Assembly: GCA_028684915.1 (NCBI GenBank)
Contig: JAQUEZ010000061.1
Location: 1-33,549, forward strand
Length of the DNA stretch: 33,549 bases
Direction of reading: 5' to 3'
DNA from: Desulfobulbus sp.
GTDB lineage: Bacteria > Desulfobacterota > Desulfobulbia > Desulfobulbales > Desulfobulbaceae
The position numbers were made by a program, and so were the translations under genes. This document shows, piece by piece, positions 1-9,400 of the stretch (the first letter of the stretch is position 1; the number at the start of each line of letters is the position of its first letter). The notes beneath the pieces were generated by a model. The model had not been told where the DNA came from, did not search any database, and saw nothing but the letters and a program-made list of their open reading frames with translations.

Positions 1-349
1 TGGTGCGCAGTCGATCAAAATCCAGGGGTTTGGTTAGGTAATCATGGGCCCCCTGCTTGATCGCGGCCACGGCGGAGTCCACCGAGGAAAAGGCGGTCAT
101 GATCACCACCGGAATGGCGGGATTCAAGGCATGGATGAGCTTAAGCGCCACCATGCCGTCCATGGTGGTCATACGCACATCCATGAGGATCGCATCAAAA
201 GGGCCCTGCTCGACCGAGGCTACAGCGGTAGCTCCGTCATCGGCCTCTTCCGCCTCCCATCCCCACTCGGTAAAGAGCGAGTGAAGCATGAAACGATGCA
301 CCCGTTCGTCATCCACAATCAGTACTTTGGCCTTTGTTTGTGCCCCCAT
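1..349 (-). CDS. Response regulator receiver domain, NtrC-like, truncated by the window edge
   Basis: The minus strand reads from an ATG at 349-347 through to base 1 without a stop, so only the first 116 residues are visible. They form a complete CheY-like receiver domain: acidic pair D13-D14, phospho-acceptor D57 in the stretch ILMDVRM, T85 in VIMTAF, and K107 in YLTKPLDFDRL. The YLTKPLDFD ending is typical of receivers joined to a sigma-54 AAA+ activator domain and a Fis-type HTH, but those parts would lie outside the window, so that is inference. A GAGGCAGGG ribosome binding site lies just before the ATG. It is divergent from rlmD, with a 75-base gap. The partner histidine kinase is not visible. 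Confidence 0.88.
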   Translation of the reverse strand, partial: MGAQTKAKVLIVDDERVHRFMLHSLFTEWGWEAEEADDGATAVASVEQGPFDAILMDVRMTTMDGMVALKLIHALNPAIPVVIMTAFSSVDSAVAAIKQGAHDYLTKPLDFDRLRT

Positions 350-412
350 GAACTGCCCTGCCTCAATCGATCATCGCTTCATCATTACACGAGCATACTT
401 GCGGGAAACGAG

Positions 413-427
413 TATACTGCCTCCATG
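413..427 (+). promoter_or_regulatory. -10-like hexamer directly abutting the rlmD start codon
   Basis: TATACT at 413-418 is a five-of-six match to the sigma-70 -10 box and lies only six bases before the ATG at 425. No Shine-Dalgarno sequence is present. A transcript starting the usual distance from this box would be leaderless or nearly so. No good -35 box is seen at 16-18 bases spacing, so the promoter call is weak. Confidence 0.3.
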
Positions 428-1723
428 GAACATACACTGACAATACACAAGCTCATCCACGGAGGCAAGGGACTCGGCACCCTGGCTGATGGGATGGTGG
501 TTATGGTGGCCGGAGTTCTTCCCGGCGAGAGAGTGACCGTCCGCGAGACCAAAGTCCACCGCGGCCACAAAGAGGCTGAACTCCTTCGAGTCGAAGAGGC
601 CTCCCCAGACCGGGTCGAGCCGCCTTGCCCTCATTACGGTAACTGCGGCGGCTGCGATCTCATGCATGCCAGCTATGAAGCCCAACTCCGGATCAAACAA
701 GAGATTCTCCAAGAATCCTTGCAACGGGCCCGGCTGGAGCTTTCAGACGATCAACCGCTACCCACCCTGCCCTCGCCTGAAGTTTTCGCTTACCGCCACC
801 GCATCCGCCTCCATCTCGATAACGAGGGACGCCTAGGCTACCATCAGGCGGCCAGCAATCTCATTGTGCCGATTCGTCGTTGCCTCCTGGCCACCGAACC
901 CATTAACCGGGTTCTCGAAGCCCTGGTTGACCAGGATCTGCCTGCGCTCTTAAAAGAAAAAATCCGCGAAATCGAATTGAGCCATTCTCCGGCGGATGAA
1001 CGGGTGATCCTGGCTCTTCACCCCCAAAAAAATACCAGCGAAAAAAAATTAGCCGATCTCAAGGCATCCCTTTCTTCTCTGGGAGCCGAGATCGTTATTG
1101 CCCGCAAAAAACCGGGCAGGAATGGCCGACCGACCAGCACCATTACCTTGTCCCAGGATTTCTCTCTCCCGGATCAGGCCTATGAGCTTCGATGGACGCC
1201 CTCGTGCTTTTTCCAGGCCAACGCCTTACAGAACCCGCAGCTGATCGCACTCGCCTTAAAGGCCGTCAGCGCGCTGCAACAGCCTTTTTCCGTGCTTGAT
1301 CTTTTCTGCGGAATGGGCAATTTCTCCATCCCCATGGCTCGCAATGGTGCGCTGGTACTTGGCATCGAGCATAACCATGAGAGCATTCATTGGGCAGCAG
1401 CCAACAGCTCGACAAACGACATCAGCACGACCCGTTTCATAGCTGCGGACGTGCTGATTCAGCTAAAAAAACTGGTCAAAACCCGGCAAGAGGTGGATTG
1501 CATCCTGTTCGACCCGCCCCGCCAGGGCCTGGGTGAGGCCGCTGCCCTGCTGCCCCAGCTCAACCCCCAACTGATTGTGTCCATCTCCTGCGATCCGGCC
1601 ACCCAGGCTCGAGATCTGCGCGAAATCATCAACGGCGGGTATCGACTCTGCCACATCACTCCGGTGGACATGTTCCCCCAGACCCATCACATCGAATCCC
1701 TGGCCCTCCTTGAAAGGAATTGA
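425..1723 (+). CDS. rlmD: 23S rRNA (uracil-5-)-methyltransferase RlmD/RumA (TrmA family)
   Basis: This 432-residue protein is a SAM-dependent tRNA/rRNA uracil-C5 methyltransferase of the TrmA/RumA family. The N-terminal part is a TRAM-like domain (about 1-60). A [4Fe-4S] cluster site follows, with C68, C74, C77 and probably C153, as in RumA. The C-terminal methyltransferase domain has the substrate motif FFQAN (262-266), SAM motif DLFCGMGNF (292-300), DPPRQG (363-368), catalytic Cys389 in SISCDP and the general base Glu424 in HHIES. The reading frame stays open upstream to base 44, but that overlaps the divergent regulator; homology begins at the ATG at 425. There is no visible ribosome binding site. 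Which 23S or tRNA uridine is modified cannot be told from sequence; the Fe-S cysteines favour the RumA branch over TrmA. Confidence 0.92.
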   Translation: MEHTLTIHKLIHGGKGLGTLADGMVVMVAGVLPGERVTVRETKVHRGHKEAELLRVEEASPDRVEPPCPHYGNCGGCDLMHASYEAQLRIKQEILQESLQRARLELSDDQPLPTLPSPEVFAYRHRIRLHLDNEGRLGYHQAASNLIVPIRRCLLATEPINRVLEALVDQDLPALLKEKIREIELSHSPADERVILALHPQKNTSEKKLADLKASLSSLGAEIVIARKKPGRNGRPTSTITLSQDFSLPDQAYELRWTPSCFFQANALQNPQLIALALKAVSALQQPFSVLDLFCGMGNFSIPMARNGALVLGIEHNHESIHWAAANSSTNDISTTRFIAADVLIQLKKLVKTRQEVDCILFDPPRQGLGEAAALLPQLNPQLIVSISCDPATQARDLREIINGGYRLCHITPVDMFPQTHHIESLALLERN

Positions 1724-1849
1724 CATCCACGACCCTGCGAACTATTTTGGTTGTTTTGTTCAAAAAATGAAGACATTTCCTTTCCTGCCTGTGGTTTGAC
1801 CGGATACGGGTCGCAGACCGGGTGCACACCAACTGATCATATATATTCC

Positions 1850-3337
1850 ATGGAAACAACAAGCAATCTTCTCAAGCAGCGCCGCGAAAAGGCCGATTCA
1901 CTGGCTGAGGCCGGCGTCAATCTGTTCAGCAATAGCTTTAAAACCCCGCAGTCCATTGCCGATATCATCCCCCAGGGCGACCAGCTCGCCGCTGAAACCC
2001 ATGATGAATCAGGCCATCGCTACCGCATCGCCGGCCGGGTGATGTCGATGCGCAAATTTGGCAAGGCCGCCTTTTTCCATGTTCAGGACACCACGGAACG
2101 GATTCAGGTCTACGCCCGCCGCGACCTGCTTGGCGAGGAGGCCTTTGGCCTGTTTAAGAAGTGGGATGTGGGCGATATTGTCGGCGTTGAGGGCGGTCTG
2201 TTCAAGACCAAAACCGGTGAATTGTCACTGGAGGCCCAGAGCCTGACCATGATCACTAAGTCGCTCAGGCCCCTGCCGGAGAAATTCCATGGCTTAACCG
2301 ATGTCGAGACCCGCTATCGCCAGCGCTACCTGGATCTGATCGTCAATCCCGAGTCGCGTGAAGTATTCAAAAAACGGGTCGAGATTATTCGGCTTATCCG
2401 CGAATTTCTCAATAACCGCGGCTACATGGAAGTGGAAACCCCGATGATGCAGCCGGTTCCCGGCGGCGCCACGGCAAAGCCCTTCCGCACCCATCACAAC
2501 GCGCTCGACATGGATCTGTATCTGCGCATCGCTCCGGAACTCTACCTGAAGCGACTGCTGGTGGGCGGCTTTGAAAAAGTGTTTGAGATCAATCGTAACT
2601 TCCGCAATGAAGGGCTTTCCACCCGGCATAATCCGGAATTCACCATGCTTGAGTTCTACCAGGCCTACGCCACCTACCACGACATGATGGACCTCACCGA
2701 GGAGATGGTGTCCTGGTTGGCGCACGAGGTTACCGGTACCATGGACATCACTTACCAGGGAGTACAGGTCAATCTGGCTCCACCCTGGCAGCGACTGACC
2801 ATGGAGGAATCCTTGATACAGATCGCCGGTATCGATCCGGCCGTGCTCGCCGACGACGATGCGGTCATGGCCCTGGTCAAAGAAAAAGGGATCAAGCTCC
2901 AAGCCGAGGCCGGAGTGGGCAAAGCCAAGACCGAGCTTTTTGAGCTACTGGTTGAGGAAAAACTCATCAACCCGACCTTTATCACCTCCTACCCCACCGA
3001 GGTTTCGCCGCTGGCCCGCCGTAACGAGGAGGATCCCAGTGTCACCGACCGGTTCGAGCTCTTTATTACCGGTCGCGAGATTGCCAACGCCTTTTCCGAG
3101 CTCAACGATCCCATCGATCAGCTGCAACGCTTCCAGAAGCAGATCGACGAGCGCGGCGACGACGACGAAATCCATCCGGTGCTGGACAGAGATTACGTCC
3201 GCGCCCTGGAATACGGGATGCCATCGGCCGCTGGCGAGGGTATCGGCATCGACCGTCTGGTCATGCTGCTCACCGACTCACCCTCAATCCGCGACGTCAT
3301 TCTCTTTCCGCACATGAAACCGGAAGCAACCGAATAA
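1850..3337 (+). CDS. lysS: Lysyl-tRNA synthetase, class II
   Basis: The 495-residue product charges tRNA-Lys with lysine in the cytosol. It has the N-terminal OB-fold anticodon-binding domain (about 60-165, beginning with the [20 protein letters not shown] segment) and the class II catalytic domain with motif 2 ([20 protein letters not shown]), the lysine-pocket stretch [19 protein letters not shown] and motif 3 ([14 protein letters not shown]). Length is normal for bacterial LysS. The frame extends upstream to 1751, but the extra 33 residues are not LysS-like and [14 protein letters not shown] is a typical beginning, so the ATG at 1850 was chosen. No Shine-Dalgarno sequence precedes it; an AT-rich TATATT lies two bases before the ATG. 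It is followed after 91 bases by lolC. Confidence 0.96.
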   Translation: METTSNLLKQRREKADSLAEAGVNLFSNSFKTPQSIADIIPQGDQLAAETHDESGHRYRIAGRVMSMRKFGKAAFFHVQDTTERIQVYARRDLLGEEAFGLFKKWDVGDIVGVEGGLFKTKTGELSLEAQSLTMITKSLRPLPEKFHGLTDVETRYRQRYLDLIVNPESREVFKKRVEIIRLIREFLNNRGYMEVETPMMQPVPGGATAKPFRTHHNALDMDLYLRIAPELYLKRLLVGGFEKVFEINRNFRNEGLSTRHNPEFTMLEFYQAYATYHDMMDLTEEMVSWLAHEVTGTMDITYQGVQVNLAPPWQRLTMEESLIQIAGIDPAVLADDDAVMALVKEKGIKLQAEAGVGKAKTELFELLVEEKLINPTFITSYPTEVSPLARRNEEDPSVTDRFELFITGREIANAFSELNDPIDQLQRFQKQIDERGDDDEIHPVLDRDYVRALEYGMPSAAGEGIGIDRLVMLLTDSPSIRDVILFPHMKPEATE

Positions 3338-3363
3338 TTATTTCTTCACCTATGGCCGCCTTT

Positions 3364-3403
3364 GTCGTTCCCGTAAAAAAAACACGGGAACGACGTTCCG
3401 CAC
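3364..3403 (-). repeat. Dispersed intergenic hairpin repeat, copy A
   Basis: A perfect 11-bp inverted repeat, GTCGTTCCCGT at 3364-3374 and ACGGGAACGAC at 3384-3394, encloses a nine-base A-rich loop. It is followed by GTTCCGCACT. Read on the minus strand it begins AGTGCGGAACGTCGTT, matching copies B, C and D. There is no T-tract on the lysS side, so it is not a standard intrinsic terminator of lysS, though it could still attenuate or protect the 3' end. Confidence 0.65.
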
Positions 3404-3428
3404 TCCCAACACACGCACTTTGTGATGC

Positions 3429-4685
3429 ATGCTTTCTCGGATTTTGACTTTTTTTGATCATATCTCCTTTGAGTGGTTTGTCAGCCGGCGTTACCTGCGG
3501 GCAAAGCGGAAACAGAAGTTCATCTCCCTGATCACCATCATCTCCATTCTTGGAGTGGCGGTGGGGGTGCTGGCGCTAATCGTGGTTCTCTCTGTCTATA
3601 CCGGCTTCAGCGAGGGACTCAGGGATCAGATCATCGGCGTCAATGCCCATGCCTTGGTACAACGCTTTGGCACAGTCATCACCGATACCGACGCAGTTCG
3701 AGCTAAAATCGAATCTGTGCCCGGAGTGGAAGCCACTACCCCTTATATTTACGGTCAGGCCCTGATCAGCTCCGCAGGACAATCCTCCGGAATCGTCCTC
3801 CGCGGCATCGAGGCGCCCTCAGCCATGCGGGTGATCAACATCGGTCGGAAAATGCTGGCCGGGCAACTGACCGATCTGGACAACCCTTCAGAAGTACCCG
3901 GAATTGTACTCGGCCGTGACATGGCCAGCCAACTCCAGGTCTGGGTCGGTGATAGAATTCGTCTGATCTCTCCCAACGGGCCGCTCTCCCCCATGGGGGT
4001 TTTACCCAAGGTTCGTACCTGCCTGGTGGTGGGTATCTTTGAGACCGGGATGTTCGAGTACGACTCCACCATGGGCTATATCAGCCTGGAAACGGCCCGC
4101 AGCCTCACCGATCTGCGCCAAGGCGTCCATGGAATCGAAATTCGGGTGGATGATATCGACCAGGCCGACCGGATTACGGCTGCGGTTCAACAAGCACTGG
4201 GACGCGGCTACTCGGCGCGCGACTGGATGCAACTCAACCGCAACCTTTTTGCCGGGCTCAAGCTGGAAAAGCTGGGCCTCTTTATTGCCCTTGACCTGAT
4301 CATTCTGGTGGCTGCACTCAACATCATCAGCGCCCTGATCATGGTGGTGATGGAGAAAACCCGCGACATTGCCATCCTCAAATCCATGGGTGCCACCACC
4401 AAATCGATCATGCGCATCTTTTTTTACCAGGGCATGGTTATCGGCCTCTCAGGTACGGTTCTGGGCGTGGCAGGCGGTTTGGGCCTTTGTGCACTGCTTA
4501 AACGCTACAAAATCATAGAGCTGCCGCCCAATGTCTACCCCATGTCGACTATGCCGATCAAAGTTGTCCCCTTTGATGTGAGCGTGATTGCCATCTCGGC
4601 CATTCTGATCACCCTGCTGGCAACGCTGTACCCCTCGTGGAAGGCCTCACGGGTCCGCCCAGCGGAGGCGTTGAGCTATGAATAA
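3429..4685 (+). CDS. lolC: Lipoprotein-releasing ABC transporter permease (LolC/LolE family)
   Basis: This 418-residue protein is the inner-membrane permease that, with LolD, extracts outer-membrane lipoproteins and hands them to LolA. It shows the family layout: the N-terminal motif SFEWFVSRRYLRAKRKQKF before the first membrane helix (about 31-56), a large MacB-like periplasmic domain (about 57-275), then three C-terminal membrane helices with the coupling segment MEKTRDIAILKSMGA. The gene overlaps lolD by eight bases, so translation is probably coupled. Only one permease is present here; organisms with a single gene usually form a homodimer (often called LolF). The ATG at 3429 gives the expected N-terminus, but no ribosome binding site is visible and TTG codons nearby are possible. 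Confidence 0.9.
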   Translation: MLSRILTFFDHISFEWFVSRRYLRAKRKQKFISLITIISILGVAVGVLALIVVLSVYTGFSEGLRDQIIGVNAHALVQRFGTVITDTDAVRAKIESVPGVEATTPYIYGQALISSAGQSSGIVLRGIEAPSAMRVINIGRKMLAGQLTDLDNPSEVPGIVLGRDMASQLQVWVGDRIRLISPNGPLSPMGVLPKVRTCLVVGIFETGMFEYDSTMGYISLETARSLTDLRQGVHGIEIRVDDIDQADRITAAVQQALGRGYSARDWMQLNRNLFAGLKLEKLGLFIALDLIILVAALNIISALIMVVMEKTRDIAILKSMGATTKSIMRIFFYQGMVIGLSGTVLGVAGGLGLCALLKRYKIIELPPNVYPMSTMPIKVVPFDVSVIAISAILITLLATLYPSWKASRVRPAEALSYE

Positions 4686-5352
4686 TCCCCTGCTCCAGGC
4701 GAAAACGCTGACCAAGGCCTACCGCAGCGGTCAGGAAGATATCGCTGTACTCAAGTCCGTAGATATCACCATTCATCCCGGTGAGATGGCAGCCATTGTC
4801 GGGGCCTCCGGCTCGGGAAAAACCACCCTGCTGCAGATCCTCGGCACTTTGGATATGCCCGATTCGGGTCAACTCCTCTTTCAGGGCCAGGAACTGACCG
4901 GGAGGAGTGAGCAGGAGCTGGCCGAGCACCGCAACCGCCACATCGGCTTCATCTTCCAGTTCCACCACCTGCTCCCTGAATTTACCGCTTTGGAAAACGT
5001 GATGATGCCGGGGTTGATCAATGGTCGTTCACGTTTGCTTGTGCTCAAAAAAGCGCAGCAGTTGCTTGAGCAGGTCGGATTGGGAAAACGCCTTGACCAC
5101 CGCAGCGGCGAGCTTTCCGGCGGTGAACAGCAACGGGTTGCCCTGGCCAGAGCCCTGGTGATGGACCCGGCCCTGCTTCTGGCCGACGAGCCCACAGGCA
5201 ATCTGGATTCCACCAGTGGCAACCGGGTGTTTGCCCTGCTGAAAGAGTTGAGCGAAAACCTAGGACTGTCGGTGATCATGGTCACCCACAACATGGAACT
5301 AGCCCGGGCCATGGACCGCTGCCTGACCCTGGCAGACGGTCGCCTCCAATAA
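4678..5352 (+). CDS. lolD: Lipoprotein-releasing ABC transporter ATP-binding protein LolD
   Basis: The 224-residue product is the ATPase subunit of the LolC/E-D complex, bound to the cytoplasmic face of the inner membrane. It has Walker A GASGSGKT (42-49), Q-loop Q94 in FIFQFHHLLPEF (a Lol/MacB-type sequence), signature LSGGEQQR (146-153), Walker B LLLADEP ending at D170-E171, D-loop NLDSTSG and switch His204 in VTHN. Length and the FHHLLPEF segment distinguish it from general ABC ATPases, although FtsE/MacB-like proteins share many of these motifs. Its start overlaps the end of lolC by eight bases. The 268 bases after its stop hold repeat copy B and two further hairpins. Confidence 0.92.
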   Translation: MNNPLLQAKTLTKAYRSGQEDIAVLKSVDITIHPGEMAAIVGASGSGKTTLLQILGTLDMPDSGQLLFQGQELTGRSEQELAEHRNRHIGFIFQFHHLLPEFTALENVMMPGLINGRSRLLVLKKAQQLLEQVGLGKRLDHRSGELSGGEQQRVALARALVMDPALLLADEPTGNLDSTSGNRVFALLKELSENLGLSVIMVTHNMELARAMDRCLTLADGRLQ

Positions 5353-5396
5353 AGCAAAATCAGAAGAATTTAGTAGCGTACCATCAGTTCGTTACG

Positions 5397-5425
5397 AAGC
5401 TCGAAACGTTATTTTCGAGAACAAC
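5397..5425 (+). repeat. Dispersed intergenic hairpin repeat, copy B (short form)
   Basis: AAGCTCGAAACGTTATTTTC followed by GAGAACAAC matches the left half and right arm of copy D (AAGCACGGAACGTCGTTTTC ... GAAAACGAC) with the loop almost deleted. A CTCGAA/TTCGAG stem is possible within it. It lies 45 bases after lolD. Confidence 0.5.
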
Positions 5426-5427
5426 AA

Positions 5428-5506
5428 TGATGGATTCGTAAAAAGTCCATCACACCCTAAGAGATGGCTAGGTAAAACACAGATATACAACAAACAGTGT
5501 TTTTAC
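5428..5506. repeat. Two further hairpins in the lolD-lipoprotein gap
   Basis: The first is TGATGGA (5428-5434) paired with TCCATCA (5446-5452) around TTCGTAAAAAG. The second is GTAAAACAC (5472-5480) paired with GTGTTTTTAC (5497-5506), a nine-base stem with one bulged T. The second could stop transcription from lolD, but it lacks a clear T-tract after the stem. No gene was found in 5353-5620. Confidence 0.45.
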
Positions 5507-5620
5507 TGGCTCGAAGGCATACATAAGGTATGTTGAGCGTCGGGGAAAAAACTGTGACGCAGGATATCGACATTTTTACGACGTCATCAACAATACTTCA
5601 TCGCTCTTACAGAGACCTTT

Positions 5621-6412
5621 ATGATCCGGCCCTGTCTGCTGCTCCGCATCTTGGCACTCTGCTTGCCTCTTTGGTTGATCGGATGCGGGCAAAGCTCCCG
5701 AATGAATGCCGTCCCTGCCTTGGCCACGCGTACGGTGGGCGAGCAAAAGCATTCATCGACCACGACCTCCCAAGCCGCGCTTTCCTTGCCCGGGCCGGAC
5801 GCCGCCACCACCTCCTGTATCGATCCTGCCGTGGTTCATGACAGTGAACGCAATCGCGCAAGCTGCTACCATTTACAACCGGCACGAACCGTGGTGACCA
5901 CCCAAAAAATGGTATCCGGCGGCAAGAAACCAAAAACCAAAGTTGCCCTTAAAAAATCGCACAAAAAAAAGACCAAGGCAAAACAGGGCCAAACCCGAAC
6001 AACTGTGCGCACGGTTGGTCTCTGTCAGCCACAGAGCCTGATCTATGCCCGCTGCCGTACCGGCATCAGCACCTGTCGGCTGGGCAATACCAGCCCGGTG
6101 CAATGGTTTGCCTGCGCCCGCAAAAACGGGGCAACCGCCTCCACACCGGTCGCCGGTTCGGTGATCGTCCTTGATACCAATGGACGTCGCGGCATGCCCA
6201 CCGGCCATCCGGCCTATGTCGAGGAAGCCCGAAAAAACCGCGATGGCAGTTGGACGCTCCGCATCAGCCACACCAACTATGACCGCAAATGCCACTTGGC
6301 TCTCGACTCCAAAGTTATCTTTTACCCCTGCTCCATGACTGCCACCTTTGCCCAAGGTCCCTGGTCGCCTTGGGCAAAACATCTCAAAGTGCTTGGCTTC
6401 ATTTTGCGCTGA
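5621..6412 (+). CDS. Lysine-rich lipoprotein with C-terminal CHAP-like domain
   Basis: The 263-residue product starts with a lipoprotein signal peptide: hydrophobic residues 5-20 and lipobox LIGC with Cys22 as the lipidation site. Residues 23-95 look disordered. A strongly basic patch (about 101-123, many lysines) follows, which could bind nucleic acid, anionic polymer or peptidoglycan. The C-terminal part (about 133-245) resembles a CHAP/NlpC-P60-type fold: PVAGSVIVLDTN, then GHPAYVEEARKNRDGSWTLRISHTNYD, giving a candidate His196 and a polar partner Asn219. Several cysteines (135, 145, 152, 165) precede it, and which would be catalytic is unclear. Activity as a cell-wall amidase or peptidase is therefore only a suggestion. 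The SNF2 gene begins 27 bases after its stop; a functional link is not evident. Confidence 0.62.
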   Translation: MIRPCLLLRILALCLPLWLIGCGQSSRMNAVPALATRTVGEQKHSSTTTSQAALSLPGPDAATTSCIDPAVVHDSERNRASCYHLQPARTVVTTQKMVSGGKKPKTKVALKKSHKKKTKAKQGQTRTTVRTVGLCQPQSLIYARCRTGISTCRLGNTSPVQWFACARKNGATASTPVAGSVIVLDTNGRRGMPTGHPAYVEEARKNRDGSWTLRISHTNYDRKCHLALDSKVIFYPCSMTATFAQGPWSPWAKHLKVLGFILR

Positions 6413-6439
6413 TCACCTCCGCCGCCCACGCTACTGTCC

Positions 6440-9400
6440 ATGCCCCTCTCAATTGATGATCCAATCTGCCAAGCACTGTTGCAGAAGGTTGACCAACTCT
6501 CCCCGTTGGAGTTAGGTGTTCTCCAGGTCCTTGCCGTGGCCGATGAACCACTGAACGCTGCAACGGCCCTGACACTCTGCACCGACTCAGGCCTGCTGGC
6601 CGCTGCTGCTAGCCAAAACTCGGCCCCGATCACCTCACTGACACCCCAACTACGACGGTTAAAGAAACTCGATCTCATTGGTGAGGGCAACCAGGTGAAT
6701 GAGTGCATCATCGAAGTAATCGTCCGCAGGATCTTTGCCGACACCCAGACCAGGCTCACCCCTCCTCCGCGACAGGAAGCCACCAGGAAAAAAATCACTC
6801 CCAACCGTAGCGGAACCCAAACCCGGACGCCCAAAATTCAGAAGCTGCCGCTCTCTGTCCCCCTGGCCCATGCCATAGTCGAGGCTGTGCAGACCCTGCT
6901 GCCCGTGCCCAACGCGATATACTATTTGCGCGGCACTCAATTAACCACTGCCTGCCGAAGAAAATTACGCGAACTTCGCCTAACCCTGGTCGACCCGAAA
7001 AAGATTCTGCTGGACGATCTAGTGGACGAATTGACACAGCACTGTCTTCCAACCTCGGTATCAGTCGCGGAGGCTTTTGTCGACCCGGTGGTGCGCATAG
7101 TCAATACCCCTTTTGACCCTGCATGGATACAGTCCTTGCCTGCCGAACGCCAGGCCATGATTCTAAAACGCATTTTCATCAACTCGTATTACAGCCAAGA
7201 GGACGATCAACAGGCCCTGGAACTGGCCCTTGATCCGGAGCGGCTGAAGCAGATGAGCAAAGGAATGCGGGTAGAGTTAACCTTCCAGCTGGTCGTGCGG
7301 TTGATTCTGGGTGGGCGCCTGGATGCCGCTCAGGAACTGTTGCGATCGATGCGTCAGGAAGTAACCGGGGACTATGATTTTGGTCTGAGTGCCTGGATCA
7401 CTTTACTCGGCGGGAATGTGCAGGAGGCGATCTCCCTTTTTGGATCCGAACTCAAGGAACTGCGACAACGGCAAGGAAAACGAAACCTCTTCCTCAACAA
7501 TCTGACCGGTCCTTATTTTATTTTCGCCTTGCTCCAGCAGGGCGATCTGGCAAGCCTCAAACAGGCGGCCACCTTGCTCAAGCTGCTACAACACCAACAG
7601 TACGAAGAACCCATAGCCGCCTACTCCGCCCTGGAGGCCATCCTGGGAAGCCTTAACGGGATCTCGCCCGAGTCCGCCCGCCGGGCTCTGCCGCCGCTCA
7701 GTCAAAATCTCCAGCATACCGACGGTCCGAGCGGCCCACTGTTCGTGGCCATGGCCATCTTCTCTATTAGCGGTCGGTTAAGTGGCAAGGAAATCTCGGT
7801 CCTCGAACAATTGTTCACCCGTTGTCAGGCGACCGGCCTGGACTGGGCGGCCCTGGAATACGCCCAACTCCTTTGCCGCGCCAATAAGGAAACACCAGCT
7901 CGACATCGATTCATCGATGCCGTTACCCAGGCCACCGGCATTACTCCCCTGAGCCTGGCGATCAAGATCGAGGACCAATGGCAAAAAAGTCTTCGCGCCC
8001 TTCATTTGGTGGTGGAGGACGCAACAAACCGCCAGAGCCAATCCTCAGTCGCTGGCCAGGCACGCGTTGTTTACATGCTCAACTTCAACGGTTCCGGTGA
8101 GCTCACCGATATTGCGCCACTTGAGCAAAAGCGCAATGCCAAAGGCATCTGGAGCAAAGGGAGGCCGATTGCCCTGCAACGATTGATGAGCGGTGAAAAG
8201 CTCGACAATCTAACCCAGGCCGACCAAGGGCTGCGGGCCGCCATCCAGCGTCATGAGTCCTATTACAGTGGGTACAGCTTTGATTTCAACCTGCAACAGG
8301 CCTTGCCGGCGCTGGTGGGGCATCCCTTGCTTTTTCTCGCCGATTCGCCGACCACTGCAGTGGAGATTATTCGAGGGGAACCCGAATTCCAGGTGGTGGC
8401 ACAAAAAAACACCGTGGTTGTCCACTTCACCCCTCAGTCCCTCGGAGAGGAGCGGTATGTCCTCATCCGGGAGACACCGACCCGCTACCGGCTGGTTGAA
8501 TTGAACCCAACCCACCATCAGATGGCGCGTATCCTCGGTTCAAAAGGGATAAGCCTGCCCGCCTCGGCCCTTTCGGAACTCAACACGGTTCTCTCCTCGG
8601 TGGCGAGCCTGGTGCCTGTCCATTCGACCGTGCCGGGAACGGCGTTCTCCGTCGAGACGGTTCCCGCAGACTCCCAGCCCAAGGCCCATCTGCTTCCCCA
8701 TGGGGATGGACTTCGTTTGGAGATCTTTGTCAAACCGCTTGGCAAAGGTGGGCCGTACCTCAAGCCTGGCATAGGAGCCGGCACCTTGATGGCCGATGTC
8801 GACGGTCGGCGTTGTCAGAGCGAACGCGACCTGAAAGAGGAACAACAGCGGGCGGCTGCGCTGGTAGACAACCTGCCCAGTCTGGCTGGCTTGGCGGAGC
8901 TAGAAGGTCAATGGTTTGCAACCGATGTTGCCGAGGCACTGCAGTTGCTTCTGGAGTTGCAGGAGGCCCAAACCCGTGAAGAGGTCCAGGTTGAATGGCC
9001 CGAGGGCGAAAAACTGAAGGTCGGCCGGACGCTCTCCTTTGCCGATATGCACCTGCGGGTGAAAAGCAGCCAGTCCTGGTTCGAAGTGGACGGTGAAATC
9101 CGGGTCGATAACGAACGCGTCTTGGATATGCGCCGTTTACTCGATCTCCTGACAACCACACCACACCGTTTTCTCCCCCTGGGAGACGGTGAGTTCGTGG
9201 CCATCTCCAGTGAGTTGCGCAAACGGCTTGATGAGTTGGCAGCCTTCAGCGATCGCAAGGGCAAAAAACTGCAGCTGCATCCACTGGCCGCCCTGGCTAT
9301 GGAGGATTTCACCGAACAGATCGGCCAGCTCGATGCCGCTCCCCAGTGGCGACAACGGTTGGAGGCGATTCGCGAGGGCATGGCACAAACCCCGCAACCT

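Noticed and set aside
44..424. Upstream extension of the rlmD reading frame by 127 codons
   Set aside because: It lies antisense to a clear response-regulator receiver domain, and RumA homology starts at the ATG at 425.
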